Shown here in pieces: positions 42,351 through 50,746 of a stretch of 62,354 nt of DNA; position 1 is the first letter of the stretch, and every line of letters begins with the position of its first letter. The notes under the pieces were generated by a model, which made no database searches, was not told the DNA's origin, and saw nothing but the letters and a program-made list of their open reading frames with translations. The position numbers and the translations under genes were made by a program. Source of the stretch: an uncultured Collinsella sp. (GTDB lineage: Bacteria; Actinomycetota; Coriobacteriia; Coriobacteriales; Coriobacteriaceae); NCBI GenBank assembly GCA_947001705.1, contig CAMQHT010000009.1, positions 1 through 62,354 of the forward strand. The letters are read 5' to 3'.

Positions 42351-43698
42351 CGCTTCCGATCCGCGCCAGCAGAGTCGTCAGGGTCAGTCCGTGCCACGCC
42401 CTGCTCAGCCTGGCCAGCGCCCGGCGCAGCCGACGCAGCGTTCGGCTCAACCTACTCGGCGTACTGCTCAACAGCCCGCCGCTCGTCCCGCGCAGCCCGC
42501 GGGCGGTTCCCGCTTTAAGCAGCAGGCTCCTGCCCAGCGTACGCAGGGACAGGCACCGCAATCACGCTCCCACGCACATCATACTCATGGCTCGCACGGC
42601 GTTGCTCCGGCCACGCGCTCGAGCTATAACACGCGCGCTCGCCGTGGTGCCCAAAAGAAAAGCTCCCCGGTGCCTATGATTATCGGTGGCGTCGTCGCCG
42701 TGCTTGCGCTTGTCGCGATCGTTTTCTTTGTCGTGCCAGCTGTCAAGGGCTTTTTTGCTGGTGAGGATGCGAAAGTCACTGCTGGCCAGCAGGTTACTAT
42801 CACTATTCCCGATGGTGCCTCGGGTGACAGCATCGCTTCGATTCTCTCCGAGAACCATATCGTCGAAAATCCCAAGGATTATTACGCGGCGGTCAAAAAG
42901 CTCAACGCCGACATGTCGCTCAAGCCCGGCACCTACTCGTTCACCACGCTCATGGACGCGACCAAGGTCGTTCAGCAGCTCATGGAGGGCCCCAATGCGA
43001 GCTCCGATGCACTGACTATCCCAGAGGGCCTGACGGTTGACCAGGTCGCCGATCGCGTGGCCAAGGCATACGACAGTATCTCCAAGGAAGACTTCCTCAA
43101 TCAGGCAAAGGCCTCCAACTATGTGAAGGACTATAGCTTCCTTGAGGGCGCTGCAAACGATTCGCTCGAGGGCTTCCTATTCCCCAAGACCTATTCGTTG
43201 GGTAAGAAACCGAGCGCCGATGATGTGATTCGCGCCATGCTCGATCAATTCAACACCGAGTACAAGTCGCTCGATTTTGCCGGCTGCGAGGCCAAAATCA
43301 AGGAGCGCTACGGCGTGGAGATGTCTGATTACGACATCATCAATCTCGCTTCCATCGTTGAGCGCGAAGGCCTCAACGCCGAGCAGCGCGCGCATGTCGC
43401 CTCGGTGTTCTACAACCGTCTTGCCGGCAAGCTCGACGGTCTGCGCTACCTCAATAGCGATGCGACCATGATGTATGTCACCGGCGGCGAGGTTACCGCC
43501 GACGATCTTCAGAGCGATAGTCCGTACAACACCTATAAGCATGAGGGGCTGCCGCCCACGCCCATCTGCTCTCCGTCGCTCGAGGCGCTCAAGGCCACCC
43601 TTGAGCCTACCGACTCCGATGACCTGTATTTCTACATTACGCAGGACGAGGAGTATTTCTCGCAGACCTACGAAGAGCACCAACAGTCTTGGAATTAA
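42343..43698 (+). CDS. mltG: Endolytic murein transglycosylase MltG
   Basis: A 451-residue YceG/MltG protein that cuts nascent peptidoglycan and helps terminate glycan strands. A cytoplasmic Pro/Gln/Arg-rich, probably disordered N-terminal region (1-105) is followed by a transmembrane helix at about 112-134, a LysM-like segment (about 145-225) and the YceG domain. The catalytic Glu lies in LASIVEREG near 348, and the C-terminal conserved YNTYKHEGLPPTPICSPS is near 395. The ATG at 42343 is preceded by GAGGAGGTT. It is downstream of and overlapping ruvX. Confidence 0.93.
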   Translation: MPSASDPRQQSRQGQSVPRPAQPGQRPAQPTQRSAQPTRRTAQQPAARPAQPAGGSRFKQQAPAQRTQGQAPQSRSHAHHTHGSHGVAPATRSSYNTRARRGAQKKSSPVPMIIGGVVAVLALVAIVFFVVPAVKGFFAGEDAKVTAGQQVTITIPDGASGDSIASILSENHIVENPKDYYAAVKKLNADMSLKPGTYSFTTLMDATKVVQQLMEGPNASSDALTIPEGLTVDQVADRVAKAYDSISKEDFLNQAKASNYVKDYSFLEGAANDSLEGFLFPKTYSLGKKPSADDVIRAMLDQFNTEYKSLDFAGCEAKIKERYGVEMSDYDIINLASIVEREGLNAEQRAHVASVFYNRLAGKLDGLRYLNSDATMMYVTGGEVTADDLQSDSPYNTYKHEGLPPTPICSPSLEALKATLEPTDSDDLYFYITQDEEYFSQTYEEHQQSWN

Positions 43699-43700
43699 AC

Positions 43701-44198
43701 ATGAGGATTTTCAGCCCCAAACGATATGTTGCCTCGGTCGACCGCATCGACCTCGATACCCTGTGGGCCGATGGCAAGCGCGCCATTCTGCTCGATCGCG
43801 ACAACACCCTGGTGCCGCGTGATACCGAGCAGGTACCCACTGCGGTCTCCGCTTGGCTCGAGGCCGCCCATGCCAAGGGCTTTAAGCTGTGCATGGTGTC
43901 CAATAACTGGCATCGCGACCAGGTCATGGCGTCGGCGCGCGAGCTGGGGCTCGAGGCCATCAGCCATGCCATGAAGCCCGCCCCGTTTGCCCTGAAGGCG
44001 GGTCTTAAGCGCCTGGGGGCCACGGCTAACGAGGCCGTACTGATCGGCGATCAGCTTTACACGGACGTGTGGAGCGGTAACTTTGCCGGCGTTGACACTA
44101 TTCTGGTTAAGCCGCAGGCAACCCAGGACCTGTGGTACACGCAGATCTTCCGTATCTTTGAGCGCCGGGCCCTGCGCGACCTTCCCTGCGAGGAATAG
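43701..44198 (+). CDS. YqeG family HAD phosphatase
   Basis: A 165-residue HAD superfamily IIIA phosphatase of the YqeG family. The nucleophile/acid pair DxD is in LLDRDNTLV near residue 31-39, motif II is VSNNW, the lysine lies in KPAPFALK, and the motif III/IV acids are in IGDQLYTDVWSGN. YqeG proteins resemble mitochondrial PTPMT/Gep4-type phosphatidylglycerophosphate phosphatases, so a lipid role is possible but unproven here. The ATG at 43701 is 2 bases after mltG. In Firmicutes the gene usually precedes yqeH-aroE; here it precedes aroK, also in the shikimate route. Confidence 0.87.
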   Translation: MRIFSPKRYVASVDRIDLDTLWADGKRAILLDRDNTLVPRDTEQVPTAVSAWLEAAHAKGFKLCMVSNNWHRDQVMASARELGLEAISHAMKPAPFALKAGLKRLGATANEAVLIGDQLYTDVWSGNFAGVDTILVKPQATQDLWYTQIFRIFERRALRDLPCEE

Positions 44199-44206
44199 GT
44201 TTCGCC

Positions 44207-44740
44207 ATGTCTCAGCACATCAAACACGGCTGCGACCATATCTTCTTTATCGGCTTTTTGGGTGCGGGCAAGTCGACGCTTGCGCGCAACGTGGGCACGA
44301 TGTTCAAGCGTCGATTCATCGATACCGATCGTTTGGTTGTGCGTCGATGCGGCAAGTCGGTGACCGAGATATTTGAGACCGAGGGCGAGGATCGTTTTCG
44401 CGAACTCGAGACCTCGGCACTCCGTTCGCTTCAAAGCGAGCGCAGCCTGCTGGTATCGTGCGGGGGTGGCATCGTCGAGACGCCGGTGAACATTGAGCTG
44501 ATGCACAAGATGGGTACCTGTGTGTACCTCGAAGGCGACTTTGAGGATTCGTTGCGCCAGATTCGCCGCTCCGATACCCGACCAGATTTCCGCTCACCCG
44601 AGCATGCTGCGCGCCTGTTTGAACATCGTCGTCCGCTGTATCGCCAGGCCGCCGATATTACCCTTGATATTCGCAACAAGTCCTTCGAGGACGTTTCCTA
44701 CCTTTGTGCCGAGATGCTTTTGGAGCGTGGACTGCTATGA
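44207..44740 (+). CDS. aroK: Shikimate kinase
   Basis: A 177-residue P-loop kinase phosphorylating shikimate for chorismate synthesis. The Walker A GFLGAGKSTLA is near 16-26, the shikimate-binding Asp is in FIDTDRLV near 37-44, the GGG motif in SCGGGIVETP is near 85-90, and the lid region has FRSPEHAARLFEHRRPLY with the expected Arg. All residues needed for catalysis appear present. Its last 4 bases overlap the aroB-like start (ATGA), so the two are co-translated. No other shikimate gene is in the window. Confidence 0.93.
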   Translation: MSQHIKHGCDHIFFIGFLGAGKSTLARNVGTMFKRRFIDTDRLVVRRCGKSVTEIFETEGEDRFRELETSALRSLQSERSLLVSCGGGIVETPVNIELMHKMGTCVYLEGDFEDSLRQIRRSDTRPDFRSPEHAARLFEHRRPLYRQAADITLDIRNKSFEDVSYLCAEMLLERGLL

Positions 44741-45846
44741 TTCGCCGTCAACTTATCAATTTCCAAAACCGCAGTGTCGATGTCCGCGTCGGATTGGGCG
44801 CGTTCGAGGAGCTGTCGCGCATGTTTGCCTCGGCTGTGGGCAAACCCAAGCGGGCGATGGTGGTTTGGAACAGCGCCACATCCGAGCGTTTTGGCGAGGT
44901 TGTCGAGCATGCGCTGGTCGACGCCGGTTTTGCCGTGTCACCGCTTGTCCTCGAGGTTTCGCCTGCCGGTGCTACGCTGGCCGATGCCGATACCGTTTTT
45001 GGCGCCCTGTCGGCTAACGGCATTACCTGCGACGATCTCGTTGTCGCTGTCGGCGACACGGCGACCTGCTCGGTCGTTTGCTGGTGTGCCAATCAGTGGT
45101 GCGGTCGCACCGAGTGCGCCTTGCTGCCGACGACGTTCGACGCCATGCTCACGGTCGCGACGACTATGAAGCCACTCGTCGCCTCGTCGGCGAATGCGCT
45201 TTCCGCTATCGCGTTCCGTCCCGAGCCGGGCTTGGTCGTGTGTGACCTCGAACTTGTTCGCGAAGCGGACCCCGAGGACCTCAAGCTCGGTTATGCGGTA
45301 CTTGTTGGCACTTTGCTTTCGAGCAGCAAGTCCCGTTGGAATCAGTTTACCGAGACCGTCCCCGAGATTCTCGCTGGCGAGGAAGTCGCGCTCGTCAATG
45401 CCGTTCAGTGGTCTCAGACTGCCCACAAGGACGTACTGATGGCCACGAACCCGAGCGCCCGCCATGCGCTCGATTTTGGCAAGACGGGGGAGCGTACCCT
45501 GCGCGCCTGCTTGGGCGATGCCGCTTCGCAGGTCCCTGCCTACCAGCTGTTGTCCGAAGGTATGCGCTTTGAGGCGCGCCTAGCACATGATGCCTGCGAC
45601 TTCGATATCGATTACGTCTTTGAGGTCGATGACTGCTTGGAGGACTTTGGTATCGAGGAGTTTGCCTTCGATCTGGAGCCCGCCGCATATATCGAGGAGT
45701 TCCGCAGGCAGCAGTTTGTCCGCTCGAACCGCAGTATGTTGCCGCTGCCCGCGGCACTTGGCGCCATTCGTCTAACGAGCGTTGAGGACGAGGTTCTTGA
45801 GCGCCATGCTCACGCCTACTTGGCTTCTCGCAAAGAACTTCTCTAA
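44737..45846 (+). CDS. AroB (3-dehydroquinate synthase) family protein, active-site residues lost
   Basis: A 369-residue protein whose overall pattern, length and position after aroK match 3-dehydroquinate synthase. The landmark positions are changed: the NAD loop GGGxxGD reads AVGDTAT (104-110), the DSSVGGK segment after PTT reads DAMLTVATT (135-143), the LAEVIKYG helix with the metal-binding Glu reads LGYAVLVG (184-191), the GHTFGHA metal His segment reads GKTGERT (248-254), and the HGEAV His is absent (LSEGMRFEA). All three zinc/cobalt ligands therefore appear lost. The frame is intact and coupled to aroK, so it is unlikely to be a simple pseudogene; a pseudoenzyme or a new activity is possible. 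Confidence 0.7.
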   Translation: MIRRQLINFQNRSVDVRVGLGAFEELSRMFASAVGKPKRAMVVWNSATSERFGEVVEHALVDAGFAVSPLVLEVSPAGATLADADTVFGALSANGITCDDLVVAVGDTATCSVVCWCANQWCGRTECALLPTTFDAMLTVATTMKPLVASSANALSAIAFRPEPGLVVCDLELVREADPEDLKLGYAVLVGTLLSSSKSRWNQFTETVPEILAGEEVALVNAVQWSQTAHKDVLMATNPSARHALDFGKTGERTLRACLGDAASQVPAYQLLSEGMRFEARLAHDACDFDIDYVFEVDDCLEDFGIEEFAFDLEPAAYIEEFRRQQFVRSNRSMLPLPAALGAIRLTSVEDEVLERHAHAYLASRKELL

Positions 45847-45852
45847 GTTTTA

Positions 45853-45858
45853 TTGACA
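45853..45858 (+). promoter_or_regulatory. Consensus -35 element before pepQ
   Basis: A perfect TTGACA lies 120 bases before the pepQ start. The best -10 candidates are TATCAT (14-base spacer) or CATGTT (17-base spacer), neither ideal, so only the -35 is given. It could drive pepQ separately from aroK. Confidence 0.4.
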
Positions 45859-45978
45859 TCCATCGTCTTTCGTATCATGTTGAGGTGCGGGTTTTCAATC
45901 GGTTGCGGATCGCGTGCGAATCCGTCTTTCGATCGGGACCCGTCCCACTTTTATGAGGACAACAAGAAAGGAATCTGC

Positions 45979-47109
45979 ATGTCTGAGTTTGCTGCCGGTC
46001 CTGCCGGTCGTATCGAGCGCGTCCGTGCCCTGATGGCCGAGCGCGGCTACGACGCCATCGTCGTGCGCGACGAGGCCAATCTCCGTTGGCTCACGGGCGT
46101 GAAGGGCGTCTTCGATTACACCTTCGAGTTCCCTCACGCCGCGTTTATTACGGCCGATCAGTGCCTGTTCCACACCGACTCGCGCTATCTCAACAGTTTT
46201 GAGGAGAACACGCCCGCCGGCAGCCCCTGGGTCTACGACATGGACGAGGGCACCATCCCCGGCTGGGTCGCCGGCAAGATTGCGGCCAACAAATGCCGCG
46301 TCTGCGCCGTCGAGGATGACATGCAGATTAACTTCTACCAGGGTATTCAACGTGGTCTGGAGGACCGCTCCGTTGCCTGCATGCTGCCGCTGATGCATGA
46401 CGACATCCGCAAGATGCGTGCCATCAAAGATGCAGAGGAGATCGAGCTCATGCGCCACGCGCAGTCGATCACCGATGCCGCCTTCCAGCACATGCTCGGC
46501 TTTATTAAGCCCGGTATGACCGAGAAGCAGGTTCGCAACGAGCTCGAGAACTTTATGTTCGCCAACGGAGCCGACAGCCTGGCCTTCGGCTCCATCGTGG
46601 CGAGTGGCCCCAATACCGCCAACCCGCATGCCGTCCCGAGCGACCGCGTGATCGAGAAGGGCGACTTTGTCCTCATGGATTACGGTGCGGGCTACTGCGA
46701 CTACCGCTCCGACATGACGCGCACTGTCGTGATGGGCGAGCCCACCCAGGAGCAGCTCGACCTGTACGCGCTCGTGCGCCGCACCCATGAGGAGTGCGTC
46801 GCCGCTATCCATCCGGGCGTCGAGGGCAACGACATTTTCAAGCTTTCCAAGAAGATTATTGGCGATGCCGGCTATGGCGATTACTACAACCATGGTCTGG
46901 GCCACGGCGTGGGCATCGACATCCACGAGCTGCCTAACTTCAACCGCAGCAAGAATATCATCGAAGTCGGCTCGGTTATCACCATGGAGCCCGGCGTGTA
47001 CCTGCCCGGCGTGGGCGGCGTGCGCCTGGAGGACTACGGCGTCGTCACCGAGAACGGCTACGAGCCCTTCACCAAGACCCCGCACGACCTGCATATTATC
47101 GATTGCTAA
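45979..47109 (+). CDS. pepQ: M24 family Xaa-Pro aminopeptidase/dipeptidase
   Basis: A 376-residue metallopeptidase releasing residues before proline. An N-terminal creatinase-like domain (1-130) precedes the pita-bread fold with five metal ligands: Asp in DYGAGYCDYRSDMTR (two aspartates), His in GHGVGIDIHE, Glu in MEPGVYLPG, and the final Glu in RLEDYG. It could be PepP or PepQ; both are placed here in other genomes. The ATG at 45979 follows AAAGGA at 8 bases. It precedes efp, the pepQ-efp pair typical of Gram-positives. Confidence 0.9.
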   Translation: MSEFAAGPAGRIERVRALMAERGYDAIVVRDEANLRWLTGVKGVFDYTFEFPHAAFITADQCLFHTDSRYLNSFEENTPAGSPWVYDMDEGTIPGWVAGKIAANKCRVCAVEDDMQINFYQGIQRGLEDRSVACMLPLMHDDIRKMRAIKDAEEIELMRHAQSITDAAFQHMLGFIKPGMTEKQVRNELENFMFANGADSLAFGSIVASGPNTANPHAVPSDRVIEKGDFVLMDYGAGYCDYRSDMTRTVVMGEPTQEQLDLYALVRRTHEECVAAIHPGVEGNDIFKLSKKIIGDAGYGDYYNHGLGHGVGIDIHELPNFNRSKNIIEVGSVITMEPGVYLPGVGGVRLEDYGVVTENGYEPFTKTPHDLHIIDC

Positions 47110-47132
47110 ACCATCCATTTGGGTTTTTGGAG

Positions 47133-47175
47133 GCGGGGCGTCCGGATCGATTCGGGCGTCCCGCGTTCTCTTTTT
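47133..47175 (+). terminator. Terminator between pepQ and efp
   Basis: A 14-bp stem (47133-47146 with 47151-47164, three G-T pairs) with a TCGA loop is followed by GTTCTCTTTTT. It is strong, so efp must have its own promoter; a TATAAT is at 47207-47212. Confidence 0.85.
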
Positions 47176-47206
47176 ATGCGCTCGCCGCAGCCGCCGTCTG
47201 CAAGTG

Positions 47207-47212
47207 TATAAT
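47207..47212 (+). promoter_or_regulatory. -10 element of the efp promoter
   Basis: A perfect TATAAT lies 58 bases before the efp ATG and just after a terminator. No matching -35 hexamer is evident. Confidence 0.55.
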
Positions 47213-47269
47213 TTCGCTCGTATGTAATTTGGACGTTTGTGCGTCTAGCCAATAACAAGAAAGGTCGCT

Positions 47270-47833
47270 ATGCCTACTATCTCTACCGCCGACTTCAAGA
47301 ACGGCCTCGGTCTCCGCATTAAGGACAAGGTCTACACCATCGTCGAGTTCCAGCACGTCAAGCCGGGCAAGGGCGGCGCTTTCGTGCGCTACAAGACCCG
47401 CGACATCAAGAGCGGCCGCGTCGTCGAGAACACCTGCAACGCCGGCACCAAGTTCGAGAGCGTCATGCTCACCACCCGTGAGTTCCAGTACCTCTACAAC
47501 GACGGCGCCGACTACATCTTCATGGATAACGAGTCCTACGAGCAGGTTCCCGTTCCCGAGGATATGGTGGGCGAGAACGCCAAGTGGCTGCGCGAGAATG
47601 ACACCTGCCAGCTGCTCTTCGCCGACGACGAGCTCATGGGCGTGACCCCGCCGATGTTCATCGAGACCACCATCGTCCAGACCGACCCGGGCTTCAAGGG
47701 CGATACCGTCCAGGGTTCCACCAAGCCGGCCACCATCGACACCGGCGCTGTCATCCAGGTCCCCATGTACCTCAACGAGGGCGAGGTCATTAAGGTTGAC
47801 ACCCGCGACGGCAAGTTCGTCTCCCGCGTCTAG
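47270..47833 (+). CDS. efp: Translation elongation factor P
   Basis: A 187-residue elongation factor that relieves ribosome stalling at polyproline stretches. The three-domain layout is complete; the tip lysine in domain I is Lys34 within VKPGKGGAFVR. No EpmA/EpmB or EarP gene is in the window, so how or whether Lys34 is modified is open. The C-terminal GEVIKVDTRDGKFVSR ends the protein in the normal way. AAGAAAGG precedes the ATG. It is followed after 24 bases by the second Asp23-family gene and nusB. Confidence 0.96.
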   Translation: MPTISTADFKNGLGLRIKDKVYTIVEFQHVKPGKGGAFVRYKTRDIKSGRVVENTCNAGTKFESVMLTTREFQYLYNDGADYIFMDNESYEQVPVPEDMVGENAKWLRENDTCQLLFADDELMGVTPPMFIETTIVQTDPGFKGDTVQGSTKPATIDTGAVIQVPMYLNEGEVIKVDTRDGKFVSRV

Positions 47834-47857
47834 CAACCAACTCTTCTAGGAGGACTC

Positions 47858-48220
47858 ATGCCCCAGGAAATCAAGATTGACGGCATCGGCATTTCGCCCG
47901 ATGTTCTGACCGCCATCGTCTCGCGCGCCGTCACGGATGTCGAGGGCATCGCCTCCGTGGGCGTCAAGGACCTTGCCACCAACCTTGTCTCCATGATGCT
48001 TTCGTCCAAGGCCCCGGCTTCCGAGCCGGCGGTCGAGGCCGAGGTCATCGGCGACAAGCTCGCGCTTACCGTGCGCGTCGTGGTGTTCTTTGGCTATCCG
48101 TTCAAGAAACTCGCCGAGGCCGTTCGCGCCGCCGTGGTTGCCGCCATCGACGCCCAGGTGGGCGTCGAGGTCGAGCGCGTTGACGTTTGCATCGACGGCC
48201 TCGTTTTCCCCAAGGAGTAA
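47858..48220 (+). CDS. Asp23/Gls24 family protein (YqhY-like)
   Basis: A 120-residue Asp23/Gls24 family protein. An N-terminal ISPDVLTAIVSRAVTDVEGI segment matches the family start, followed by alternating strands and a C-terminal VERVDVCIDGLVF. The gene sits between efp and nusB, exactly where yqhY lies in Bacillus; there the protein is linked to control of malonyl-CoA and fatty acid synthesis. A strong AGGAGG precedes the ATG, and nusB begins 3 bases after the stop. It is distinct from the paralogue at 249-605. Confidence 0.88.
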   Translation: MPQEIKIDGIGISPDVLTAIVSRAVTDVEGIASVGVKDLATNLVSMMLSSKAPASEPAVEAEVIGDKLALTVRVVVFFGYPFKKLAEAVRAAVVAAIDAQVGVEVERVDVCIDGLVFPKE

Positions 48221-48223
48221 CCT

Positions 48224-48808
48224 TTGAGCCTTAAGGTTTATCGCGGGCGTACGCTTGCCCGCAGTCAGGCGCTTCAGCTGCTGTTTCAGGCCGAGGCCAC
48301 GGACAGCCCGCTCGAGCGCGTCCTCGAGGGCGATTTCCTGATCTCGAAGGGTCCCCTCGACCCCTACGCGCTGGAGCTGTGCCGCGGTGCCTATGAGCAC
48401 ATCGATCGCATCGACTGCGCCCTGCGCTCCGTCGCCAAGAACTGGGATCTTATGCGCATGCCAGGCGCCGACCGCAATCTGCTGCGTATCGCCGTCTACG
48501 AGATGCGCTTCCTCACCGACGAGGAGGTTTCGGACGCCATCGTGATTAACGAGGCTGTCGAGCTTGCCAAGGCCTATGGCACCGATCAGTCCGCGTCGTT
48601 TGTCAACGGCGTGCTCGGTAAGATTGCTCGTAGCGAGGAGCTGCCGGGCGAGGACCTGTATCAGGAGCTTCTGGCCGAGGACCGTGCCCGCGAGGAGGTC
48701 CAGGCTGCCGAGGCTGCCGCCAAGGTTGCCGCCGCTCAGGCTGCGGCTGGCGTTCTCGACGAGGGTGCTGAGGTCGCCGAGGCCGAGACCGGTACCGTCG
48801 AGGAGTAG
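48224..48808 (+). CDS. nusB: Transcription antitermination factor NusB
   Basis: A 194-residue NusB that binds boxA RNA with S10 during rRNA transcription. The helical core spans about residues 8-140, with typical elements RTLARSQALQLLFQAE at the start and DAIVINEAVELAKAYGTDQSASFVNGVLGKI near 108-138. About 50 C-terminal residues are Ala/Glu-rich and extend past the fold, a common feature in high-GC Gram-positives. The start is TTG 48224, decided by AAGGAG 6 bases upstream. It is followed after 2 bases by xseB. Confidence 0.93.
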   Translation: MSLKVYRGRTLARSQALQLLFQAEATDSPLERVLEGDFLISKGPLDPYALELCRGAYEHIDRIDCALRSVAKNWDLMRMPGADRNLLRIAVYEMRFLTDEEVSDAIVINEAVELAKAYGTDQSASFVNGVLGKIARSEELPGEDLYQELLAEDRAREEVQAAEAAAKVAAAQAAAGVLDEGAEVAEAETGTVEE

Positions 48809-48810
48809 CC

Positions 48811-49077
48811 ATGCCAGAGGGTTCCGTCCGCAACTTCGACGAGATCTCGGACCGCTTGGACCAGATTATCGCGACCGTTCGCTCCAAGGATACGTCCCTG
48901 GAGCGTTCGCTCGATCTGTTTGACGAGGCAATTGAGCTGGGCTCCCGTGCGGTCGACATGGTCGATAAGTTTGAGTTGACGCCTCGCGAGGCCGATAAGC
49001 TCGAGCAGGAATACGATGAGGATGCGGCAAACGAATCCCAGGATAGCCAGGCCGCGTCTCCGGATACGAATGGTTGA
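48811..49077 (+). CDS. xseB: Exodeoxyribonuclease VII small subunit
   Basis: An 88-residue XseB. The core helical hairpin (about 8-65) has the family pattern F-D-E-I-SDRLDQIIATV and LERSLDLFDEAIELG, followed by an acidic tail. XseB assembles with the large subunit XseA (not encoded in this window) to degrade single-stranded DNA. The ATG at 48811 is 2 bases after the nusB stop. The stop codon overlaps the tlyA ATG (TGATG), so the genes are translationally coupled. Confidence 0.9.
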   Translation: MPEGSVRNFDEISDRLDQIIATVRSKDTSLERSLDLFDEAIELGSRAVDMVDKFELTPREADKLEQEYDEDAANESQDSQAASPDTNG

Positions 49078-49889
49078 TGGCATTCATGAAACGCGTGCGT
49101 CTCGATGACGAACTGATTTCACAGGGCATCTGCGCCGATCGCGCGGATGCCCTTCGCACTCTTATGGCCGGCTTGGTCTCGAGTGGCGGCGAGCGTTTGA
49201 CCTCGCCGGGCCTTAAGGTGACGCCCGGCCTGCCCTTACACGTGAAGGGACGTATTCCCTACGTGGGGCGCGGCGGACTCAAGCTCGAGGGTGCGCTCGA
49301 TGCGTTTGGGATTGATCCGACGGACCTTGCTTGCCTCGATGTGGGCTGTTCTACGGGCGGCTTTACCGATTGCCTGCTCAAGCGTGGCGCCGCTACGGTC
49401 GTTTCGGTCGACGTGGGTCGCGCCCAGTTTGATTGGTCGCTGCGCCAAGACGAGCGCGTGACGCTCCGTGAGCGCACCAATGTGACACAGCTGCCTGAGC
49501 TCGGCTACGGCGGCGCTATCGACCTGGCCGTGTGCGATGTGTCGTTTACGAGCATCGCGAATATCATCGACGCCGTGCTGGCGTGCCTGAAGCCTTCCGG
49601 TTCGTTCTGCACGCTCGTAAAGCCGCAGTTTGAGGCGCCGGCTGCGCTGGTGGGCGAGGGCGGCATCGTGACCGACTCCGCTGTCCGCCGCGATACGCTC
49701 GTGGCGGCGATTGAGCTTTTTGCCGCCAAGGGCCTGTTCCCGCTCGACGTGTGCGTGTCGCCCATCCATGGCGCCAAGGGCAACGTTGAGTTTTTCCTGT
49801 ACGGCACGAGGTTTGCTCCCGGCGAGCGCTCCGATGATGAGTTGCAAGCCCAGGTATCGGCTTTGAGCGAGAAAGCTGCAACGCTATGA
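49077..49889 (+). CDS. tlyA: TlyA family rRNA 2'-O-methyltransferase
   Basis: A 270-residue TlyA protein that methylates 16S and 23S rRNA ribose and has been described as a hemolysin in some bacteria. An N-terminal S4 RNA-binding domain (about 1-65) is followed by the FtsJ-like domain with YVGRGGLKLEGAL, the SAM site DVGCSTGGFTDCLL near 88, and DVGRAQFDWSLRQ. ATG 49077 overlaps the xseB stop; TTG 49074 and ATG 49086 are alternatives. The tlyA-nadK-recN order is conserved in Actinobacteria and Firmicutes. Confidence 0.92.
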   Translation: MAFMKRVRLDDELISQGICADRADALRTLMAGLVSSGGERLTSPGLKVTPGLPLHVKGRIPYVGRGGLKLEGALDAFGIDPTDLACLDVGCSTGGFTDCLLKRGAATVVSVDVGRAQFDWSLRQDERVTLRERTNVTQLPELGYGGAIDLAVCDVSFTSIANIIDAVLACLKPSGSFCTLVKPQFEAPAALVGEGGIVTDSAVRRDTLVAAIELFAAKGLFPLDVCVSPIHGAKGNVEFFLYGTRFAPGERSDDELQAQVSALSEKAATL

Positions 49890-50746
49890 AGGTCTTTCTG
49901 GTTCCCAATTACTACAAGCAAGAGGCGGTCGAGAGCGGCCTGATGCTCGAGCTTTGGCTTTCGCGCCAAGGCTACGAGGTCGCATGGGCTGCCGACCAGC
50001 GCTCCAAGATCCAGAGTGCGCCCGATGTTGACGATGCCGACTTGGTCATTACGCTCGGCGGCGACGGTACGCTGCTGCGCGCGGCTCGTATCCTCAACTA
50101 CCGCGAGATTCCCATCCTTGGTCTGTCCTACGGTCACCTTGGGTTTTTGACCGCTGCGAGTCCCGAGGAGCGCGACATTTTGCAGGTTGTGAGCGATGCC
50201 CTGTCCGGTGAGCTCCACGTGAGTCGCCGCGCTACCATCGCCGCCGATATCGTTTCGGTGCGCGAAGACGGCACGAAGGATGTCGTGCGCACCTTTGCCC
50301 TCAACGATATGGCGCTTACGCGCGGGCCCCTGTCCGATATGGTCGAGTTCGACATCACGGTGTCCGGCCATCATATCGACCGCCTGCGCGGTGACGGCGT
50401 AGTTGTATCTACGGCGACCGGCTCCACCGGCTACGCGCTTTCCGCCGGCGGTCCCATCGTCAGCCCCGATTACACGGGCATGGTCTGCGTGCCCATTGCT
50501 CCGCATACCATTCAGGCTCGCGCCTTTTTGACCTCGCCGAGCGATGTCGTCGAGATCTTTATGTCTGATGACCGCCCGAGCGTTCCGGCGATTGCCATCG
50601 ACGGACAGTTTATTACCTGCGATGGCACGGTCGAGAGCGTGGCTGTGCGTCGCGGTCCCGGCGATGTGCTGCTGCTGGATTACGGCCCCGAGAGCTTCTA
50701 TAACTCGGTGAGCCGCGTGTTCTACGGAGTGCGTCATGATCGATGA
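49886..50746 (+). CDS. nadK: NAD kinase
   Basis: A 286-residue enzyme phosphorylating NAD to NADP. The GGDGTLLRAAR motif near residue 57-67 is the ATP/NAD-binding hallmark, NDMALTRG near 140 is the NE/D motif equivalent, and the TATGSTGYALSAGGPI segment near 175 is conserved. The PpnK fold is complete. Its start overlaps the tlyA stop (ATGA), and its end overlaps recN by 11 bases. Confidence 0.95.
   Translation: MKVFLVPNYYKQEAVESGLMLELWLSRQGYEVAWAADQRSKIQSAPDVDDADLVITLGGDGTLLRAARILNYREIPILGLSYGHLGFLTAASPEERDILQVVSDALSGELHVSRRATIAADIVSVREDGTKDVVRTFALNDMALTRGPLSDMVEFDITVSGHHIDRLRGDGVVVSTATGSTGYALSAGGPIVSPDYTGMVCVPIAPHTIQARAFLTSPSDVVEIFMSDDRPSVPAIAIDGQFITCDGTVESVAVRRGPGDVLLLDYGPESFYNSVSRVFYGVRHDR

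Noticed and set aside
42343..42660. Pro/Gln/Arg-rich repeats at the N terminus of MltG looked like a separate repeat protein
   Set aside because: They are in frame with, and part of, MltG; long disordered cytoplasmic N termini are usual in high-GC Gram-positives.
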